Part shown: one piece after another, positions 51,321 to 62,800 of the stretch | Position numbering within the stretch: position 1 is the stretch's first letter | Layout: every line of letters begins with the position of its first letter | Assembly (NCBI RefSeq): GCF_035917275.1 | Contig: NZ_CP108509.1 | Span: 186,001-250,000 of the forward strand | Reading direction: 5' to 3' | Origin: Streptomyces sp. NBC_01237 | Lineage (GTDB): Bacteria; Actinomycetota; Actinomycetes; Streptomycetales; Streptomycetaceae | DNA length: 64,000 nt | Position numbers and translations under genes: made by a program | The notes under the pieces: generated by a model | The model's database searches: none | Seen by the model: only the letters and a program-made list of their open reading frames with translations | What the model was told of the DNA's origin: nothing

Positions 51321-52310
51321 TCAGACCGCGGCGAGCCTGTGTGCCGGGCGGACGACCACCTGGCGCCGGCGTCCGCGCCGGGTGGAGAGCTCCACTCGCG
51401 GATCGTCGTCGAAGAGGTCGAGGCGGAGCAGGCGTTCCTCGCTCCAGCCGAGCAGCCGGAACTCGCCGGCGCCCAGGTGCAGCAGCTCCACCGGGGCGCG
51501 CCCTTCGACGCGCAGGACCAGGCCATCGCCCTCGGCGGTCACTTCGGCGGCGAGGTCGCTCTCCTGGTCGTCGACCACGGGCAGTCCCCACTCCATGAAG
51601 GAGAACGGCACCGCGAAGGTGCAGCTGAACTCGGCGAGCTCGCGCGACGTGAGCGGCAGTACGGGGCGGTAGTAGGCGATGTCGCTGGTAGGCAGCTCCG
51701 CTCGGAAGCTGTCCGGGAACAGGGCCAGCAGCCTGTCGTTGGTGGCGCAGTCCGCGACCAGGTGGATCCGGGTGCGGTCACCGGCGTTCCGCAGGGAATG
51801 CGGTCGCTCGAAGTCGGCGTACCAGAGCGTTCCCGGCTGCCACCGCTGTTCGGCACCGTCCATCACCAGTACCGCCCCGGGATTGGTGACCAGCGGGATG
51901 TGCAGCCGTACGTAGCCGTAGGGGAGCCCGAGCGGGGTGTCCGCGTGCTCCTCGACAGACACACCGGGGGCCAGGGCCATCAAGCGGACGCTGCGCAGTT
52001 CGGTGCCCAGTTCGGACAGGATCTGACTGAGGTAGGGCGCCTTCGCCATCAAAGGCGTGTCGGCGAACCCGTCACGTCCCGGGCCACCGGGGTCGGTTCG
52101 CTGGAGGTCCCCGCCCGGCGCACGCAGGGAGAGAACCTTCCAGTCCACATCGGATTCCTCTCCGACGACGCCGTCCTCGAAAGACCTTTGCAAGGCCCAG
52201 AATTCGGAACCGCCGAGCTCTACGAGATCCGCTTTCAGTCGATCGATATCCAGGTCGTCCCGTAGCATCACTGCGGCCGGAAGGTTTTCCAGGGAGCTTA
52301 TCTCTGGCAT
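51321..52310 (-). CDS. Aspartyl/asparaginyl beta-hydroxylase-like oxygenase
   Basis: The protein is 329 residues. EEHADTPLGLPYGYVRLHIPLVTNPG gives His122-x-Asp124, and TLWYADFERPHSLRNAGDRTRIHLVADC gives His171 and Arg181, the Asp/Asn hydroxylase (PF05118) pattern, also used by L-proline cis-3-hydroxylases. The protein is longer than that family's core, with a C-terminal beta-rich extension from about residue 220. It probably hydroxylates an amino acid or peptidyl residue of the cluster. It is preceded by a conserved promoter motif and begins after GAGAGG. Confidence 0.82.
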   Translation of the reverse strand: MPEISSLENLPAAVMLRDDLDIDRLKADLVELGGSEFWALQRSFEDGVVGEESDVDWKVLSLRAPGGDLQRTDPGGPGRDGFADTPLMAKAPYLSQILSELGTELRSVRLMALAPGVSVEEHADTPLGLPYGYVRLHIPLVTNPGAVLVMDGAEQRWQPGTLWYADFERPHSLRNAGDRTRIHLVADCATNDRLLALFPDSFRAELPTSDIAYYRPVLPLTSRELAEFSCTFAVPFSFMEWGLPVVDDQESDLAAEVTAEGDGLVLRVEGRAPVELLHLGAGEFRLLGWSEERLLRLDLFDDDPRVELSTRRGRRRQVVVRPAHRLAAV

Positions 52311-52384
52311 GAAAGACCTCTCTTCGATGAGCTTTTGTTCACTTTTCCTTGATATTGAAATCTTACTTCTCTGTTGCGCCGGGA

Positions 52385-52428
52385 AAAGCGTCTGACGGCG
52401 GACAGAAGCGGCCAGGACTCTTTAGGAC
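52385..52428. promoter_or_regulatory. Conserved motif upstream of the Asp/Asn-hydroxylase-like gene
   Basis: The stretch contains GTCTGACGGCGGACAGAAG and then CGGCCAGGACTCTTT, nearly the same as the block before the PhyH gene (CGGCCAGGACGCTTT). It covers the end of the MFS gene and precedes the oxygenase start by about 80 bases. This suggests a second promoter with a shared regulator. Confidence 0.5.
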
Positions 52429-53711
52429 ATCGCCTTTCCTGCCTCGGCCGCAAGAATTGAACGATCGGATTCGGGGAAATCACGCAGCCTTCGTATAGGA
52501 CTGCACAGCAGAATGGCCGTTGCCAGTACGTGCAGGCCGGCCATCATCCACATCGTTTCCCGGACACCGGACAACTCGCCGAGCGTGCCGCCGAGCAACC
52601 CGCCGACAGCGATGGCGCCGAAGCTGATCACGGCCGCGCTGGCACTGATGCGTCCGATCAGGTCGGGTGGGCAGTACCGCTGACGGAAGGTGTCGGTGAT
52701 GATGTTCGCCGCGACCACACCCGCGCCGACACCGACACCGCCGACGACGAAGAACGCGAGGCCGGCCCCCGGACCGGTCAGCGGAAAGAGCAGCGTGAAG
52801 GGCGCGGCACCTACCAGGCAGATCACTACGGCCCGCGCGGTGCCGTATCGCTGGGACACGCGGTGGGACAACAGCACTCCGACGACTCCGCCGAGACCGC
52901 ACAACGTCAGGACCGCGCCGACCACGGCCTCGCCGGCCCCGACCGTTCTTACGAGGAAAGCCACTTCGATCGAGCTCAGGCCGGTCAACGCGATGTTGGA
53001 CACCGCGCTGAATACCGCGAGTGTGCGCAGAATGGGATCCCGGAACAGGAATCTCAGACCGTCGGCGACTTCGGTGCGCAGTCGGCGCCGCCGGACCTCC
53101 GGAGGCGGCGAGGGCGGCGGTTCGGTGATCCGGATCGCCCGCAGGCAGAACCAGGACACCAGGAAGCTCAGCGCGTTGGCCACCAGTCCGGCGACGGCAC
53201 CGAAGGCCTGCACCAGCATTCCGGCCAGACCGGGGCCGATGACCTCGGCTGTCGACTCACTGCCCTGCAACCGCGCGTTGCCGGCCAGCAGCTCCGCGTC
53301 GGAGAGCAGTGTCGGCAGATACGCACGTTGTGCGGTGGTGAAGAAGACGCTGGCGCAACCGCAGACGAAGGCGGCCGCGAGCAGATGCGGAATGGTGAGC
53401 ACGTCTGCCCAGGCCGCGACCGGAACACTGATGAAGGCGACGAAGGAGACGGCGTCGGAGACCAGCATCACCGGGCGGCGGGGAAGGCGGTCCACCCAGG
53501 CGCCCGCGGGCAGACCGAGCATCAGCCACGGAAGATAGGCGACGGATGTCAGCAGTCCGACCACGAAGGTGCCCGCGTGCAGGGTGAGGACGGCGACGAG
53601 CGGCAGTGCCACCACGGCGATCCCGTTGCCGAGCAGGCTTGTGGTCTCCCCGAACCAGAACAGCCGGAACTCGCGCCCGGTCACCGAGCCTTGGCGGGTC
53701 TTGCCGCTCAT
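52422..53711 (-). CDS. MFS exporter of the NRPS cluster
   Basis: The protein is 429 residues with about 12 membrane helices. [27 protein letters not shown] opens helix 1, and [18 protein letters not shown] is the motif A loop. It resembles the MFS_3/enterobactin exporter-like group found in many NRPS clusters. It overlaps the NRPS-2 gene by four bases (ATGA) and should export the finished peptide and give self-protection. Confidence 0.88.
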   Translation of the reverse strand: MSGKTRQGSVTGREFRLFWFGETTSLLGNGIAVVALPLVAVLTLHAGTFVVGLLTSVAYLPWLMLGLPAGAWVDRLPRRPVMLVSDAVSFVAFISVPVAAWADVLTIPHLLAAAFVCGCASVFFTTAQRAYLPTLLSDAELLAGNARLQGSESTAEVIGPGLAGMLVQAFGAVAGLVANALSFLVSWFCLRAIRITEPPPSPPPEVRRRRLRTEVADGLRFLFRDPILRTLAVFSAVSNIALTGLSSIEVAFLVRTVGAGEAVVGAVLTLCGLGGVVGVLLSHRVSQRYGTARAVVICLVGAAPFTLLFPLTGPGAGLAFFVVGGVGVGAGVVAANIITDTFRQRYCPPDLIGRISASAAVISFGAIAVGGLLGGTLGELSGVRETMWMMAGLHVLATAILLCSPIRRLRDFPESDRSILAAEAGKAMS

Positions 53712-56700
53712 CGCTCCCCCACCGTGGGCCGCGGAGTGTCCAGCAGGGCGAGTTTCCCGGCGAGGACGGCGCCGATCCGCGATATCGGCTCCGCCTGGGT
53801 GATCTCACCGTGGGCGCAGCCGATTTCATGCACCTCTAGCCTTCCGGTCACGTGGTCACGCCAGGATTCCGGTGCGGGGGCGTCCTCCGGCCTCCCCTCC
53901 GTGGCGGATACGAACACCACGTCCCCCCGGTACGTCCGGGGCTGGAGTTCCTCGTAGATCCGGTCGTTGTCCACGAACACCCGGGCCAGCGCGGCGGCTT
54001 CCTCACGCGTCAGCCATTCGAGCGTGCTGCCCGGTCGGCGGACCGTCCGCTGGTAGTCGTCGAAGCGCAGCGGTTCCTCGCCGCACTCGGAGAGGTCGTA
54101 CCCCAAGGAGTCGAGGAGCTCGGTGAATGTCTCCGAACTCCCGTCTTCGAGTGGCCGGTAGCCGGGTACCGAGTCGGGCGGGTAGCCGTCCAGCAGCGCG
54201 AGCAGGTCGACCTGGGCTCCGCCGGCCTGGAGGTCGGTGGCCATGAGGTGGGCGAGCACGGCACCGAAGGACCACCCGATCAGCCGGTAGGGTCCTTCGG
54301 GTTGGACGGACCGGATCTGCTCCACGTAGTCCTTGACCATCCGGCGCCAGGATCCGCCGCATGCCCTCGCGTCGGTGAGACCTTTGGCCTGAAGGCCGTA
54401 CACGGGGTAGCCGGTGTCGATGTGGCCGAGGAGGCCCGCGTAACCCCAGCTGATCCCGGCGGCGGGATGCACGCAGAACAGCGCGGGCCGATCGCCTCCT
54501 GTCCGCAGGGGGAGCAGGGGCGCCAGCGGGTCGTGCTGCGCGCCCGCGCCCAGTCGGTCCGCGAGGTCGGCGACGGTGGGCGCCTGGAACAGGTCCACGA
54601 TGGTGAGTTGGCCGCCGAGCACCGCCCGTACCCGGGAGAGCAGCCTGACGGCCAGCAGGGAGTGGCCGCCCAGCTCGAAGAAACTCTCCTCGGCTCCGAC
54701 CCGGCTGAGCCCCAGGACCTGCGCGAACAGGTCGCAGAGGACCTCCTCGTAGGGTCCGCGCGGGCCGCGCGACGCCGGACGGTGCGCGAAGTCCGGGGGC
54801 GGCAGCGCGTCCCGGTCGAGTTTCCCGTTGGGCGTCATCGGCAGCCGTCCCACCGGCTGGAAGAACGACGGGATCATGTGGTCGGGCAGGATCGAGGCCA
54901 GCCGGTTGCGCAGCCCGCGCGGGTCGAGCGCGTGGTCCGTGGCCGACTGCACGTACCCCACGAGCCGCTTGTCGCCCCTTGCGTCCTCGCGCACGGCCAC
55001 GGCGGCCTGCACCACGCCGGGGCAGCGGGTCAGCGCGGCCTCGACCTCGCCGAGCTCGATCCGGAAGCCCCTCACCTTGACCTGGTCGTCGACGCGGCCC
55101 AGATAGTCCAGCCGGCCCTGGCGGTCCCAGCGGACCAGGTCACCGGTGCGGTACATGCGGCTGCCCTTCTCCCCTTCCGCCACGTAGGGGCAGGCGACGA
55201 ACCGTTCGGCGGTCGCGGCCGGGCGGTTCAGATAGCCGCGGGCCACGCCGGGTCCGGTCACGTACAACTCGCCCGGCACTCCCGGCGCGACGGGTCGCAA
55301 CCGCTCGTCGAGCACAAAGACCCTGGTGTTCCCGATCGGCCTTCCGATCAGCGGGTGCGGGCTGTCCGCGGCGTCCCACCACAGCGCGTCCAGGGTGCAT
55401 TCCGTGGGGCCGTAGAGGTTGTAGCAGAGCGTGCCTGACGCCTCCCGGAGGCGCGTCCACAGCGACTGACCGGCGGCTTCCCCACCGAGCAGCAGCACCA
55501 GCGGCGCCCGTGGCCCGGACAGCAGGCCCTCGTCGAGGAGGTGCTCCGCGTAGGTGGGGGTGACGTCGAGGACGTCGATCTCGGCGGCCCTGACGTAGGC
55601 GGTCAACGCGCCTGCGTCGCGACGGACGTCGTCGCGGATGACATGGAGTTCATGTCCTGCCAGCATCCAGAACAGCGCCTCCCACGAGGTGTCGAACGAC
55701 AGCGAGGCGGTGACGGCGGACCTCAGCCGCCGGCACGCCGCGGCCTCGGTGCGCGCGATCAGGCCCGCGCGGTGGAAGGCGTACAGGTTCCCCAAGGCGG
55801 AATGCGGCGTCACCACACCCTTGGGACGGCCGGTGGATCCCGAGGTGTAGATGACGTATGCGGCACTGTCCGGCAGTACACGGCACTTGAGGTCGGCCAC
55901 GGGGCCGGACGGCGTCCCGATCCGGTCGGCGAACACCGTGGGCAACCCACCGAACCCGTGCGCTGCCGCGGTCGCGGTGTCCGTGACGACGGCGACCGGT
56001 GCGGCGTCACGCAGCATGTGCTCGATGCGGTCCGGTGGGTATTCAAGGTCGAGATGCAGGTAGGCCGCACCCGTCTTGAGTACCGCCAGCATCGCGACGA
56101 CGGACTCGGCCGACCGGGGCAGGGCCAGTGCGACCAACCGCTCCGCCCCGGCTCCCTGAACGCGCAGACGGCGTGCGAGCAGGTTGGCACGAGCGTTGAG
56201 TTCGGCGAAAGTGAGCCTCGTGCTCCCGCACACCACCGCGGTCGCCCGCGGAGTTCGCGCGGCCTGCGCCTCGAACAGCTCCGGCACGGTGGCCGACGAC
56301 GCGGGTCGGGCGGTGTCGTTCCACTCGACGAGGGCCTGGTGCCGGTGCTCGGCGGAGAGAGGGTCGGCGTCGCCGACGGGTCGTTGCGGATCCGACACGA
56401 GCTGCCGCATCAGCCTGGGCAGGGCATCGGCGATGTGGTCGATGGTGGCCCGGTCGAACAGGCCGGTAGCGTACTCGAGGGAACCGTCGATGCCGGCCGC
56501 TTCCCCGTCCGGCGTCCGGTGCTCCCGGAAGTCGGCGGACAGGTCGAACTTCGCCACCTCCCAGTCCAGTTGCTCCTCGGTACAGATCAGGCCCGGCAAC
56601 GAGAACGTCGCCTCCTCTCCCCTGGACAGGGTGAGCATGACCTGGAAGAGCGGATGCCGTGCCAGTGACCGTTCCGGGTTCAGGTCCTCGACCAGCCGCT

Positions 56701-57685
56701 CGAAAGGAACGTCCTGGTGGTCGTAGGCGGCGACATCGGCATCCCGCACCCGGTGCAGCAGCTCGCCGAACGTCGGATCACCGGCCACGTCGCTGCGCAG
56801 TACCAAGGTGTTCACGAAGAAACCGACGACGCCGTCCAGCGCGTCGTCCAGGCGTCCCGCCACCGCCGTGCCGATGGGGATGTCCGTACCGGCCCCCAGC
56901 CGGGACAGCAGTACCGCAAGCCCGGCCTGGAGCACCATGAAGGTGGTGCATCCGTGGTCGGCGGCGACCGCGAGCAGGCGGCGATGCAGATCGCCGTCGA
57001 GCTTCAGCGGTACGCAGTCACCCCGGTGATCGGCGATCGCGGGGCGCGACCGGTCGAACGGCAGGTCCAGCTCGGCGGGCAGCCCGGCCAGCTGCTCCCG
57101 CCAGAAGGACAGCTGCGTCGCGAGCAGGCTCGCCGGGTCGTCCTCCTCCCCCAGCAGGTCACGCTGCCATACGGCGTAGTCCCGGTAACTCACCGGAATC
57201 GGCTGCCACTGAGGTGACTCGCCAGCGGCCCTGGCGCGGTACGCCGTGGCCAGGTCGGTGAGCAGCGGCTGCCAGGACCCCTCGTCGCAGGCTATGTGGT
57301 GGAGCACCAACGCCAGCACGTGCTCCCGCGGTGCCGGCGCGAACACCGTCGCCCGGATGGGGAGATCGGCCGTCAGGTCGAAGCCGCGGCCGACGGTGGC
57401 GGACAGCGCGTCGGTGAGCTCGCTCTCCTCGCACGCGACCACGTCCAGCTCGGGCCGTCGGGCGAGTACGCGCTGTACGGGTTCGCCCTCGACACCGGGG
57501 TACACCGTGCGCAGCACTTCGTGCCGGTCCGCGAGGTCGGCGAGCGCCGCCGCCAGGGCGGCGCGGTCCAGTTCGCCTCTCATCCGGATGACGAGGGGGC
57601 AGTTGTAGACCGCCGACCCGCCGTTCACACGATTCAGGAACCACAGCCTCCGCTGGGCGTAGGACACGGGAGACACAGGGGACAC
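53708..57685 (-). CDS. NRPS-2: C-A-PCP-TE terminal module
   Basis: I take GTG 57685, six bases after GAGGAG, giving about 1325 residues. The condensation domain covers residues 5-440 ([10 protein letters not shown]; active site HHIACDE near 130). The A domain spans about 465-965 ([50 protein letters not shown]). The carrier domain is near 985-1055 ([12 protein letters not shown]) and the thioesterase from about 1075 ([11 protein letters not shown]). Read against PheA, the A pocket is rich in acids (Asp, Glu, Asp, plus an Asp near A5), which would suit a basic residue such as Arg, Orn or a derivative. No epimerase is present. This module adds the last residue and releases the product. Confidence 0.93.
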   Translation of the reverse strand: MSPVSPVSYAQRRLWFLNRVNGGSAVYNCPLVIRMRGELDRAALAAALADLADRHEVLRTVYPGVEGEPVQRVLARRPELDVVACEESELTDALSATVGRGFDLTADLPIRATVFAPAPREHVLALVLHHIACDEGSWQPLLTDLATAYRARAAGESPQWQPIPVSYRDYAVWQRDLLGEEDDPASLLATQLSFWREQLAGLPAELDLPFDRSRPAIADHRGDCVPLKLDGDLHRRLLAVAADHGCTTFMVLQAGLAVLLSRLGAGTDIPIGTAVAGRLDDALDGVVGFFVNTLVLRSDVAGDPTFGELLHRVRDADVAAYDHQDVPFERLVEDLNPERSLARHPLFQVMLTLSRGEEATFSLPGLICTEEQLDWEVAKFDLSADFREHRTPDGEAAGIDGSLEYATGLFDRATIDHIADALPRLMRQLVSDPQRPVGDADPLSAEHRHQALVEWNDTARPASSATVPELFEAQAARTPRATAVVCGSTRLTFAELNARANLLARRLRVQGAGAERLVALALPRSAESVVAMLAVLKTGAAYLHLDLEYPPDRIEHMLRDAAPVAVVTDTATAAAHGFGGLPTVFADRIGTPSGPVADLKCRVLPDSAAYVIYTSGSTGRPKGVVTPHSALGNLYAFHRAGLIARTEAAACRRLRSAVTASLSFDTSWEALFWMLAGHELHVIRDDVRRDAGALTAYVRAAEIDVLDVTPTYAEHLLDEGLLSGPRAPLVLLLGGEAAGQSLWTRLREASGTLCYNLYGPTECTLDALWWDAADSPHPLIGRPIGNTRVFVLDERLRPVAPGVPGELYVTGPGVARGYLNRPAATAERFVACPYVAEGEKGSRMYRTGDLVRWDRQGRLDYLGRVDDQVKVRGFRIELGEVEAALTRCPGVVQAAVAVREDARGDKRLVGYVQSATDHALDPRGLRNRLASILPDHMIPSFFQPVGRLPMTPNGKLDRDALPPPDFAHRPASRGPRGPYEEVLCDLFAQVLGLSRVGAEESFFELGGHSLLAVRLLSRVRAVLGGQLTIVDLFQAPTVADLADRLGAGAQHDPLAPLLPLRTGGDRPALFCVHPAAGISWGYAGLLGHIDTGYPVYGLQAKGLTDARACGGSWRRMVKDYVEQIRSVQPEGPYRLIGWSFGAVLAHLMATDLQAGGAQVDLLALLDGYPPDSVPGYRPLEDGSSETFTELLDSLGYDLSECGEEPLRFDDYQRTVRRPGSTLEWLTREEAAALARVFVDNDRIYEELQPRTYRGDVVFVSATEGRPEDAPAPESWRDHVTGRLEVHEIGCAHGEITQAEPISRIGAVLAGKLALLDTPRPTVGER

Positions 57686-57695
57686 GGGCAACTCC

Positions 57696-58466
57696 TCAGG
57701 AGACAGAGCCGGTTGCGGCGGATTTGATCGAGGCGATCCGGGTCGGAAGGGTCTGCCAGATCTCCGGGGTGTAGAAGTGACCGCCGCCGAGCACGTCGTG
57801 CCGGTACGGACCTGAGGTCAGGGCGCTCCACCGGACAGCCGCGTCGGCGCTGATCAACGGATCGTCGGCACCCGAGAACACCTGAAGCGGCACGCTCACC
57901 TCGGCGCCGTCGTAGACGAAGGTGTTGCGGACGTCGATGTCGGCCCGTATCAGCTCCAGCGCCACCTCGGTCAGGCCGGCGTGTTCACGGACGTGCTGGG
58001 GCAGCAGGCCGTGGGTTCCGAGCCACTCCAGGAGTCGCTCGTCCGCGTCCTGAGGTGTGGGGCGCAGTTCGCTGTCGGTCAGGCCGCGGTCCGGGGCGTT
58101 GCAGGAGGACAGGACGAGGGCTTCGGGCTTCCGTGCCTCGTCGCTGTCGAGCCGGGCGGCCACGTCGAAGGCCATCCAGCCGCTCATGCTGTGCCCGAAG
58201 AGGATGTACGGGCCGAGATCGGCTTCGCGCAGTGTTCGTGTGACATCGGCGGCCAGTTCGTCCCAGTCACGGGCGAACTCCTCGGCGAACCGCCCCTCCC
58301 TGCCGGGGTAGCAGAGCACGACCAGGTCCGTCCCCGCGGGCATCTGCGCGGTCCACGGCTGGTACGCGGCCGTGCCACCGCCGAAGAAGCTCAGGCCGAC
58401 CAGGGTCCGCTCGGCGTGCGGCGTCCGGTGCAGGGGCACCATCGTGGTCTCCCGTACGCCGCTCAC
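57696..58466 (-). CDS. Type II thioesterase (Ser nucleophile)
   Basis: GTG 58466 gives 256 residues. The fold shows [25 protein letters not shown], the elbow [12 protein letters not shown] (Ser93) and [10 protein letters not shown] with the catalytic His. It is a normal editing thioesterase that clears misloaded carrier domains, in contrast to the Cys enzyme at 41884. It overlaps the MbtH gene and is just upstream of NRPS-2. Confidence 0.9.
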   Translation of the reverse strand: MSGVRETTMVPLHRTPHAERTLVGLSFFGGGTAAYQPWTAQMPAGTDLVVLCYPGREGRFAEEFARDWDELAADVTRTLREADLGPYILFGHSMSGWMAFDVAARLDSDEARKPEALVLSSCNAPDRGLTDSELRPTPQDADERLLEWLGTHGLLPQHVREHAGLTEVALELIRADIDVRNTFVYDGAEVSVPLQVFSGADDPLISADAAVRWSALTSGPYRHDVLGGGHFYTPEIWQTLPTRIASIKSAATGSVS

Positions 58467-58735
58467 TGCGACTTCCCGGTGAACGTCGGCCCGGCATCAG
58501 CGATCTCGTTCGCTGCCGGCGGTCGGACCCCGTTCATCGTGGCCGCCAGGCCGGCCGGCCGCATGTCCGTCCAGTTCTCCTCGACATGGGCCAGGCACGC
58601 GGCACGCGTTCCCGCTCCGAAGACGGTGGACCAGCCGGCGGGCACATCGATGCTCGCGGGCCACAAGGAGTGCTGTCGCTCCGCATTGGCCAGGACGAGA
58701 TAGGAGCCGTTTTCGTCGTCGAACGGGTTGTTCAC
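58463..58735 (-). CDS. MbtH-family NRPS chaperone
   Basis: The protein is 90 residues with the family pattern NPFDDENGSYLVLANAERQHSLWP, VPAGWSTVFGAG and HVEENWTDMRPAGL, including the conserved Trp residues. MbtH proteins bind A domains and make them soluble or active. GTG 58735 follows AAAGGA. It overlaps the thioesterase II gene by four bases. It is the only MbtH gene in the window and could serve all the A domains. Confidence 0.95.
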   Translation of the reverse strand: MNNPFDDENGSYLVLANAERQHSLWPASIDVPAGWSTVFGAGTRAACLAHVEENWTDMRPAGLAATMNGVRPPAANEIADAGPTFTGKSQ

Positions 58736-58826
58736 GGAATTGTCCTTTCACGGTGGTCAGGTCATGACGATCAAGCCGGGCGGCGGAGATCGACCGAGCT
58801 GGGGTGATGTGGCATCAGAGGCCTTC

Positions 58827-58841
58827 GCGGGGCGGCCCCGC
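58827..58841. terminator. Short GC hairpin after the luxR gene
   Basis: GCGGGG-CGG-CCCCGC lies seven bases past the luxR stop. It may weaken read-through from luxR into mbtH, so mbtH could have its own promoter in the 112-base gap. No T-run is present. Confidence 0.4.
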
Positions 58842-58847
58842 CGGTAG

Positions 58848-59828
58848 TCAGAGCCAGCCGCGCCGGGCGGCCTTGACCCCGGCCTCGAAGCGGCTGCGGG
58901 CGCCGAGGCGCTCCATCAGCACCGCCATCATGCGTCGAGCGGTCCGGTGCGAAACATGCAGCCGGCCTGCGGCGGCTGCGTCGGTACACCCCTCGGCGAC
59001 CAGCCTGAGCAGCGCCAGTTCCTTGCCGTTCACGGTGTCGTCCGTCGTCGAACGCCCGGCGTCCAGCGGTGTGGCCAACGACCAGGTCTGTTCGAACAGA
59101 AGGGCCATGGGAGCGACGAGGCCGGGATCGGTGACCTGGAGTGCGCCCGCCGCTGTGTTCTGCGGGTCGAGGGGTACCAGCGCGACCGAACCGTCGAACA
59201 GGATCATTGCCGGCAGCGGCGTCTCGAAGCCGCGGAACTGGCCCCCGTTGCCGGTCAGCCAGTGCACGTGCGCCATCGTCGCGGCGTCGTAGGAGTCGGT
59301 GTCCGTGCCGACGGTCCGGATCGACACCGAGCGGCTCAGCAACGCCGCGTCATTGCGGCGCGCTGCCGAGAGTTCCGGGGTCGACCGCGCGCCACCTGGC
59401 ACGAACGTCAGCACCTCACGGATGGCCTCTCCCGCCAGCCGGTCCACCCGGCACTGCACCTCGTCCATCCCCAGGAGCCGCTCGACCTGTGCGACCCTGC
59501 CCGACCGGCCGGAGGCGTCGGACATGAGCAGGCGGACAACCTCGGCGTGTGTCTCGGCGACCCGCCGCTGCCGACGCGTCAACTCCTCGTACTGGCCGGC
59601 CAGCGACTGCTGCAGGCTCAGGACCGGGTCAACCACCGCGAATCTGCCGGGCACCTCGAAGGAACGCCGCACCAGGCCGAGTTCGAGCAGCCGGCCGATG
59701 CACGCACGGACCAGATCCGGAGCGACCGCCAGCCGGTCGGCGATCTCCTCGGCGACCGACGGAGGCGATTCGCCGATCTCCCGGTACACCGCTTCCTCCA
59801 TCAGTTCCAGTCCGAACATGGTGAGCAT
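58848..59828 (-). CDS. LuxR-type regulator with TrmB-like N-terminal domain
   Basis: ATG 59828 after GGGAG gives 326 residues. The first 65 are a winged-helix-like domain (AVYREIGESPPSVAEEIADRLAVAPDLVRACIGRLLELGLVRRSF). A middle helical linker and sensor follow, and the end is a LuxR helix-turn-helix (LALLRLVAEGCTDAAAAGRLHVSHRTARRMMAVLMERLGARSRFEAGVKAARRGWL). Proteins with this layout are typical cluster-situated activators in Streptomyces. It lies 38 bases after NRPS-1. I infer that it controls the cluster, possibly through the motif repeated upstream of two oxygenase genes. Confidence 0.88.
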   Translation of the reverse strand: MLTMFGLELMEEAVYREIGESPPSVAEEIADRLAVAPDLVRACIGRLLELGLVRRSFEVPGRFAVVDPVLSLQQSLAGQYEELTRRQRRVAETHAEVVRLLMSDASGRSGRVAQVERLLGMDEVQCRVDRLAGEAIREVLTFVPGGARSTPELSAARRNDAALLSRSVSIRTVGTDTDSYDAATMAHVHWLTGNGGQFRGFETPLPAMILFDGSVALVPLDPQNTAAGALQVTDPGLVAPMALLFEQTWSLATPLDAGRSTTDDTVNGKELALLRLVAEGCTDAAAAGRLHVSHRTARRMMAVLMERLGARSRFEAGVKAARRGWL

Positions 59829-59866
59829 CAGGCCGTCTCCCAGGTGTGTCGGTGAACGCCCCACTG

Positions 59867-62800
59867 TCAGTGGGAAGTGGCAGGCCGCAGCGCCGGCCGG
59901 GCGGGCCGGGCCTTCGCCAGGTATGCGGCGACCCCGGCGACGGTCGGGGCTCGGAAGAGTTCGCGGACCGGCAGCTCCAGCCCCAGGGTCGAACGCACCC
60001 GGGAGATCAGCTGGGTCGCCAGCAGCGAATGCCCGCCCAGGGCGAAGAAGTTGTCGTCGATGCCGACCGATTCCCGGCTGAGCACCTTGGCGAACAGCTC
60101 GCTGAGCACCTCCTCGTGTGCCGTACGCGGGCCGGTGGTGGCCGACGCCGCGTCCCGCGACGGAGCCGGGCATTCGGTGACGACACCGGACCGCCGGTCC
60201 TGGACGGGTGGTACGTCGAGGTCGGCGACCAGCCGTTCCGGGTCTCGGGCCACCTGCGTCAGCAACGTGCGCAGGCCGTCGGCGAGCCGCTCACCCGTCG
60301 CGGCGTCGAACAGCGCGGTCGAGTACGTCAGGGCCCCGACCAGCCCGGCCGGCGCTCCGTCCTCGTCGAGCCGCTCCTCCACATCGATGACCAGGTCGAA
60401 TTTCGCGGTGGTCGACGGGACCGGCCATTCGGTCGCCCGCAGACCGGGGAATTCCGGACCGTCGGTCGCGTGCTGGAGCTGGACCATGATCTGGAAGAGC
60501 GGGTGGCGGCTGGGCGAGCGTGGTGGATTCACCTCTTCGACCACCCGCTCGAACGGGACGTCCTGGTGCTCGTAGGCCGCGAGGTCGGTGGCCCGGACGC
60601 GACGGAGCAGCTCCGCGAAACTCGGGTTCGCCGAGACATCGGTCCGCAGGACCACCGTGTTGACGAAGAACCCGACGACCTCGTCGACCGCGTCGTCCGT
60701 CCGGCCGGCCACCGGGGTGCCGATCGGAATGTCCGTCCCCGCGCCCACCCTGCTGAGCAGGGCAGCGAAGCCGGCCTGGAGCACCATGAACAGCGTGCAG
60801 TTGTGCTCCTTGGCGACCGCGAGCAGGCTTCGATGGAGGTCGGGGCCCCACTCGACGCCCGCCGCTCCCCCTGCGTAGTCGCTGGTCTCGGGCCTGGGCC
60901 GGTCCGTCGGCAAGGTCAGTTCCACCGGGAGATCTGCCAGCTGGGCGCGCCAGTGGCTCAGCTGACGGGACAGCACACTGTCCTGGTCCTCCTCACTGCC
61001 CAGCAGATCCTGTTGCCACAGCGCGTAATCGGCGTACTGCACCGGCAGCTCGTCCCACTGTGGAGCGTCGCGCCGCGTGCGGGCGGCATAGGCGTCGGAA
61101 AGGTCGCGCATGAGCGGTCGAAGCGACCAGCCGTCGCAGATGATGTGGTGGAACACCAGCAGCAGGACATGCTCCTGCTGGCCCGTCGTGAACAGGTGGG
61201 CGACCATGGGAGGCTGTGTGGCCAGATCGAACGGATGGTCCGCGGCCGCGCGGATCGCCGCCTCGGCCTCGGCCCCGGACACCTCTCGGTGGACCAGTTC
61301 CGGCCGGACCGCTCCGGGCTCGAGCACCGACTGCACCGGCCGGCCGTCACGTTCGACGAAAACCGTCCGCAGGCTCTCGTGCCGGTCCGTGACATCGGAC
61401 AACGCCTGTTCGAGAACTCCCCGGTCCAGCGGACCTGACAGGCGCAGAGCGACCGGGAGGTTGTAGCTGGTGCCCGTCTCCTCCCACTGGCTCAGGAACC
61501 ACACCCGCTGCTGGGCGAAGGACAGCGGCAGTACCTCCGGGCGTTTGCCCGGCCGGAGCGCCGGCCTGGCGGGGAGAATCCCGTCAAGGCTCTCCGCCAG
61601 CCCGGCCACGGTCGGGGTACTGAACAGCAGACGGGCAGGCAGTTCCACGCCCAGCACCGAGCGCGCCCTGCTGCTCAGCCGCACGGCCAGCAGGGAGTGG
61701 CCGCCGAGATCGAAGAAGCCGTCGTCGATCCCCACCGCGTCACGGCCGAGCACTTCCGCGAACAGCCCGCACAGGAGCTCCTCGCGGAGATCGCGCGGCG
61801 CGCGCCGGGTGCCGGTGGGGTACGCCGGTTTCGGCAGTGCGGCGCGGTCGAGTTTCCCGTTCGGTGTCAACGGCAGTTCCTCGATCACCACGATCGCGGC
61901 GGGCACCATGTAGTCCGGCAGGTTCTGCCTGGCGAACTCCCGCAGTTGTCTCACATCGAGTTCCGTGTTCCGGGCGAGCACGTATCCGACGAGGCGGTTG
62001 TCCCCGGGCCGGTCCTCCCGCAGGACCGCCACCGCGTGCGTGACGCCCTCGTGGCGGGCCAGCGCCGCCTCGACCTCGCCGAGTTCGACCCGGAAACCAC
62101 GGATCTTCACCTGATCGTCGGCCCGGCCGAGGAATTCCAGCGCGCCGTCGTCGGTCCACCGGACCAGGTCACCCGTGCGATACATGCGCTGTCCCGGCCT
62201 GAACGGGTTCGCCACGAACCGCTCCGCGGTCAGGCCAGGACGGTTCACGTAGCCGCGCGCCAACTGGGCTCCCGCGACGTACAGTTCGCCGATCACCTTC
62301 GGCGGGACGGGACGCAGCCCCGGGTCGAGCACGAACACGTCCACTCCGGCGAACGGACGGCCGATCAGGGGGCGGTCGCTGTCGTCCGACGTCCAGAAGA
62401 GGGAGTCCACCGTGGTCTCGGTCTGTCCGTAGATGTTGTAGACGGTGATCCCCTCGGTTTCCCGGATCCGTGTCCACAGCTTCTCGCCCACCGTTTCCGC
62501 GCCGGTCATCAGCACCGCCGGCGGCGTTCCGGCCGGGTCGAGCATGCCCTGCTGGATCAGCTCCTCGGCATAGCTGGGCATCACGTCGAGAGCGTCGATG
62601 CCGCACCGGTCCATGTAACGGGCCATGGCGGCGGGGTCGCGGCGGGTGTCGTCGCCGATGAGGTGGAGTTCGTGGCCGACGGCCTGCCACAGCAGACCGA
62701 CGACCGAGGTGTCGAAGGAGAGGGACGCGGTCAGCGCCATCCGGCAGCGCCGTGAACCTCGGGTCCGCTCGGCGGTGGCGATGACCTCCTCACGGTAGAA

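Noticed and set aside
59846..61438. A 530-codon plus-strand frame opposite NRPS-1
   Set aside because: It has no recognisable domain and lies antisense to clear condensation and carrier domains.
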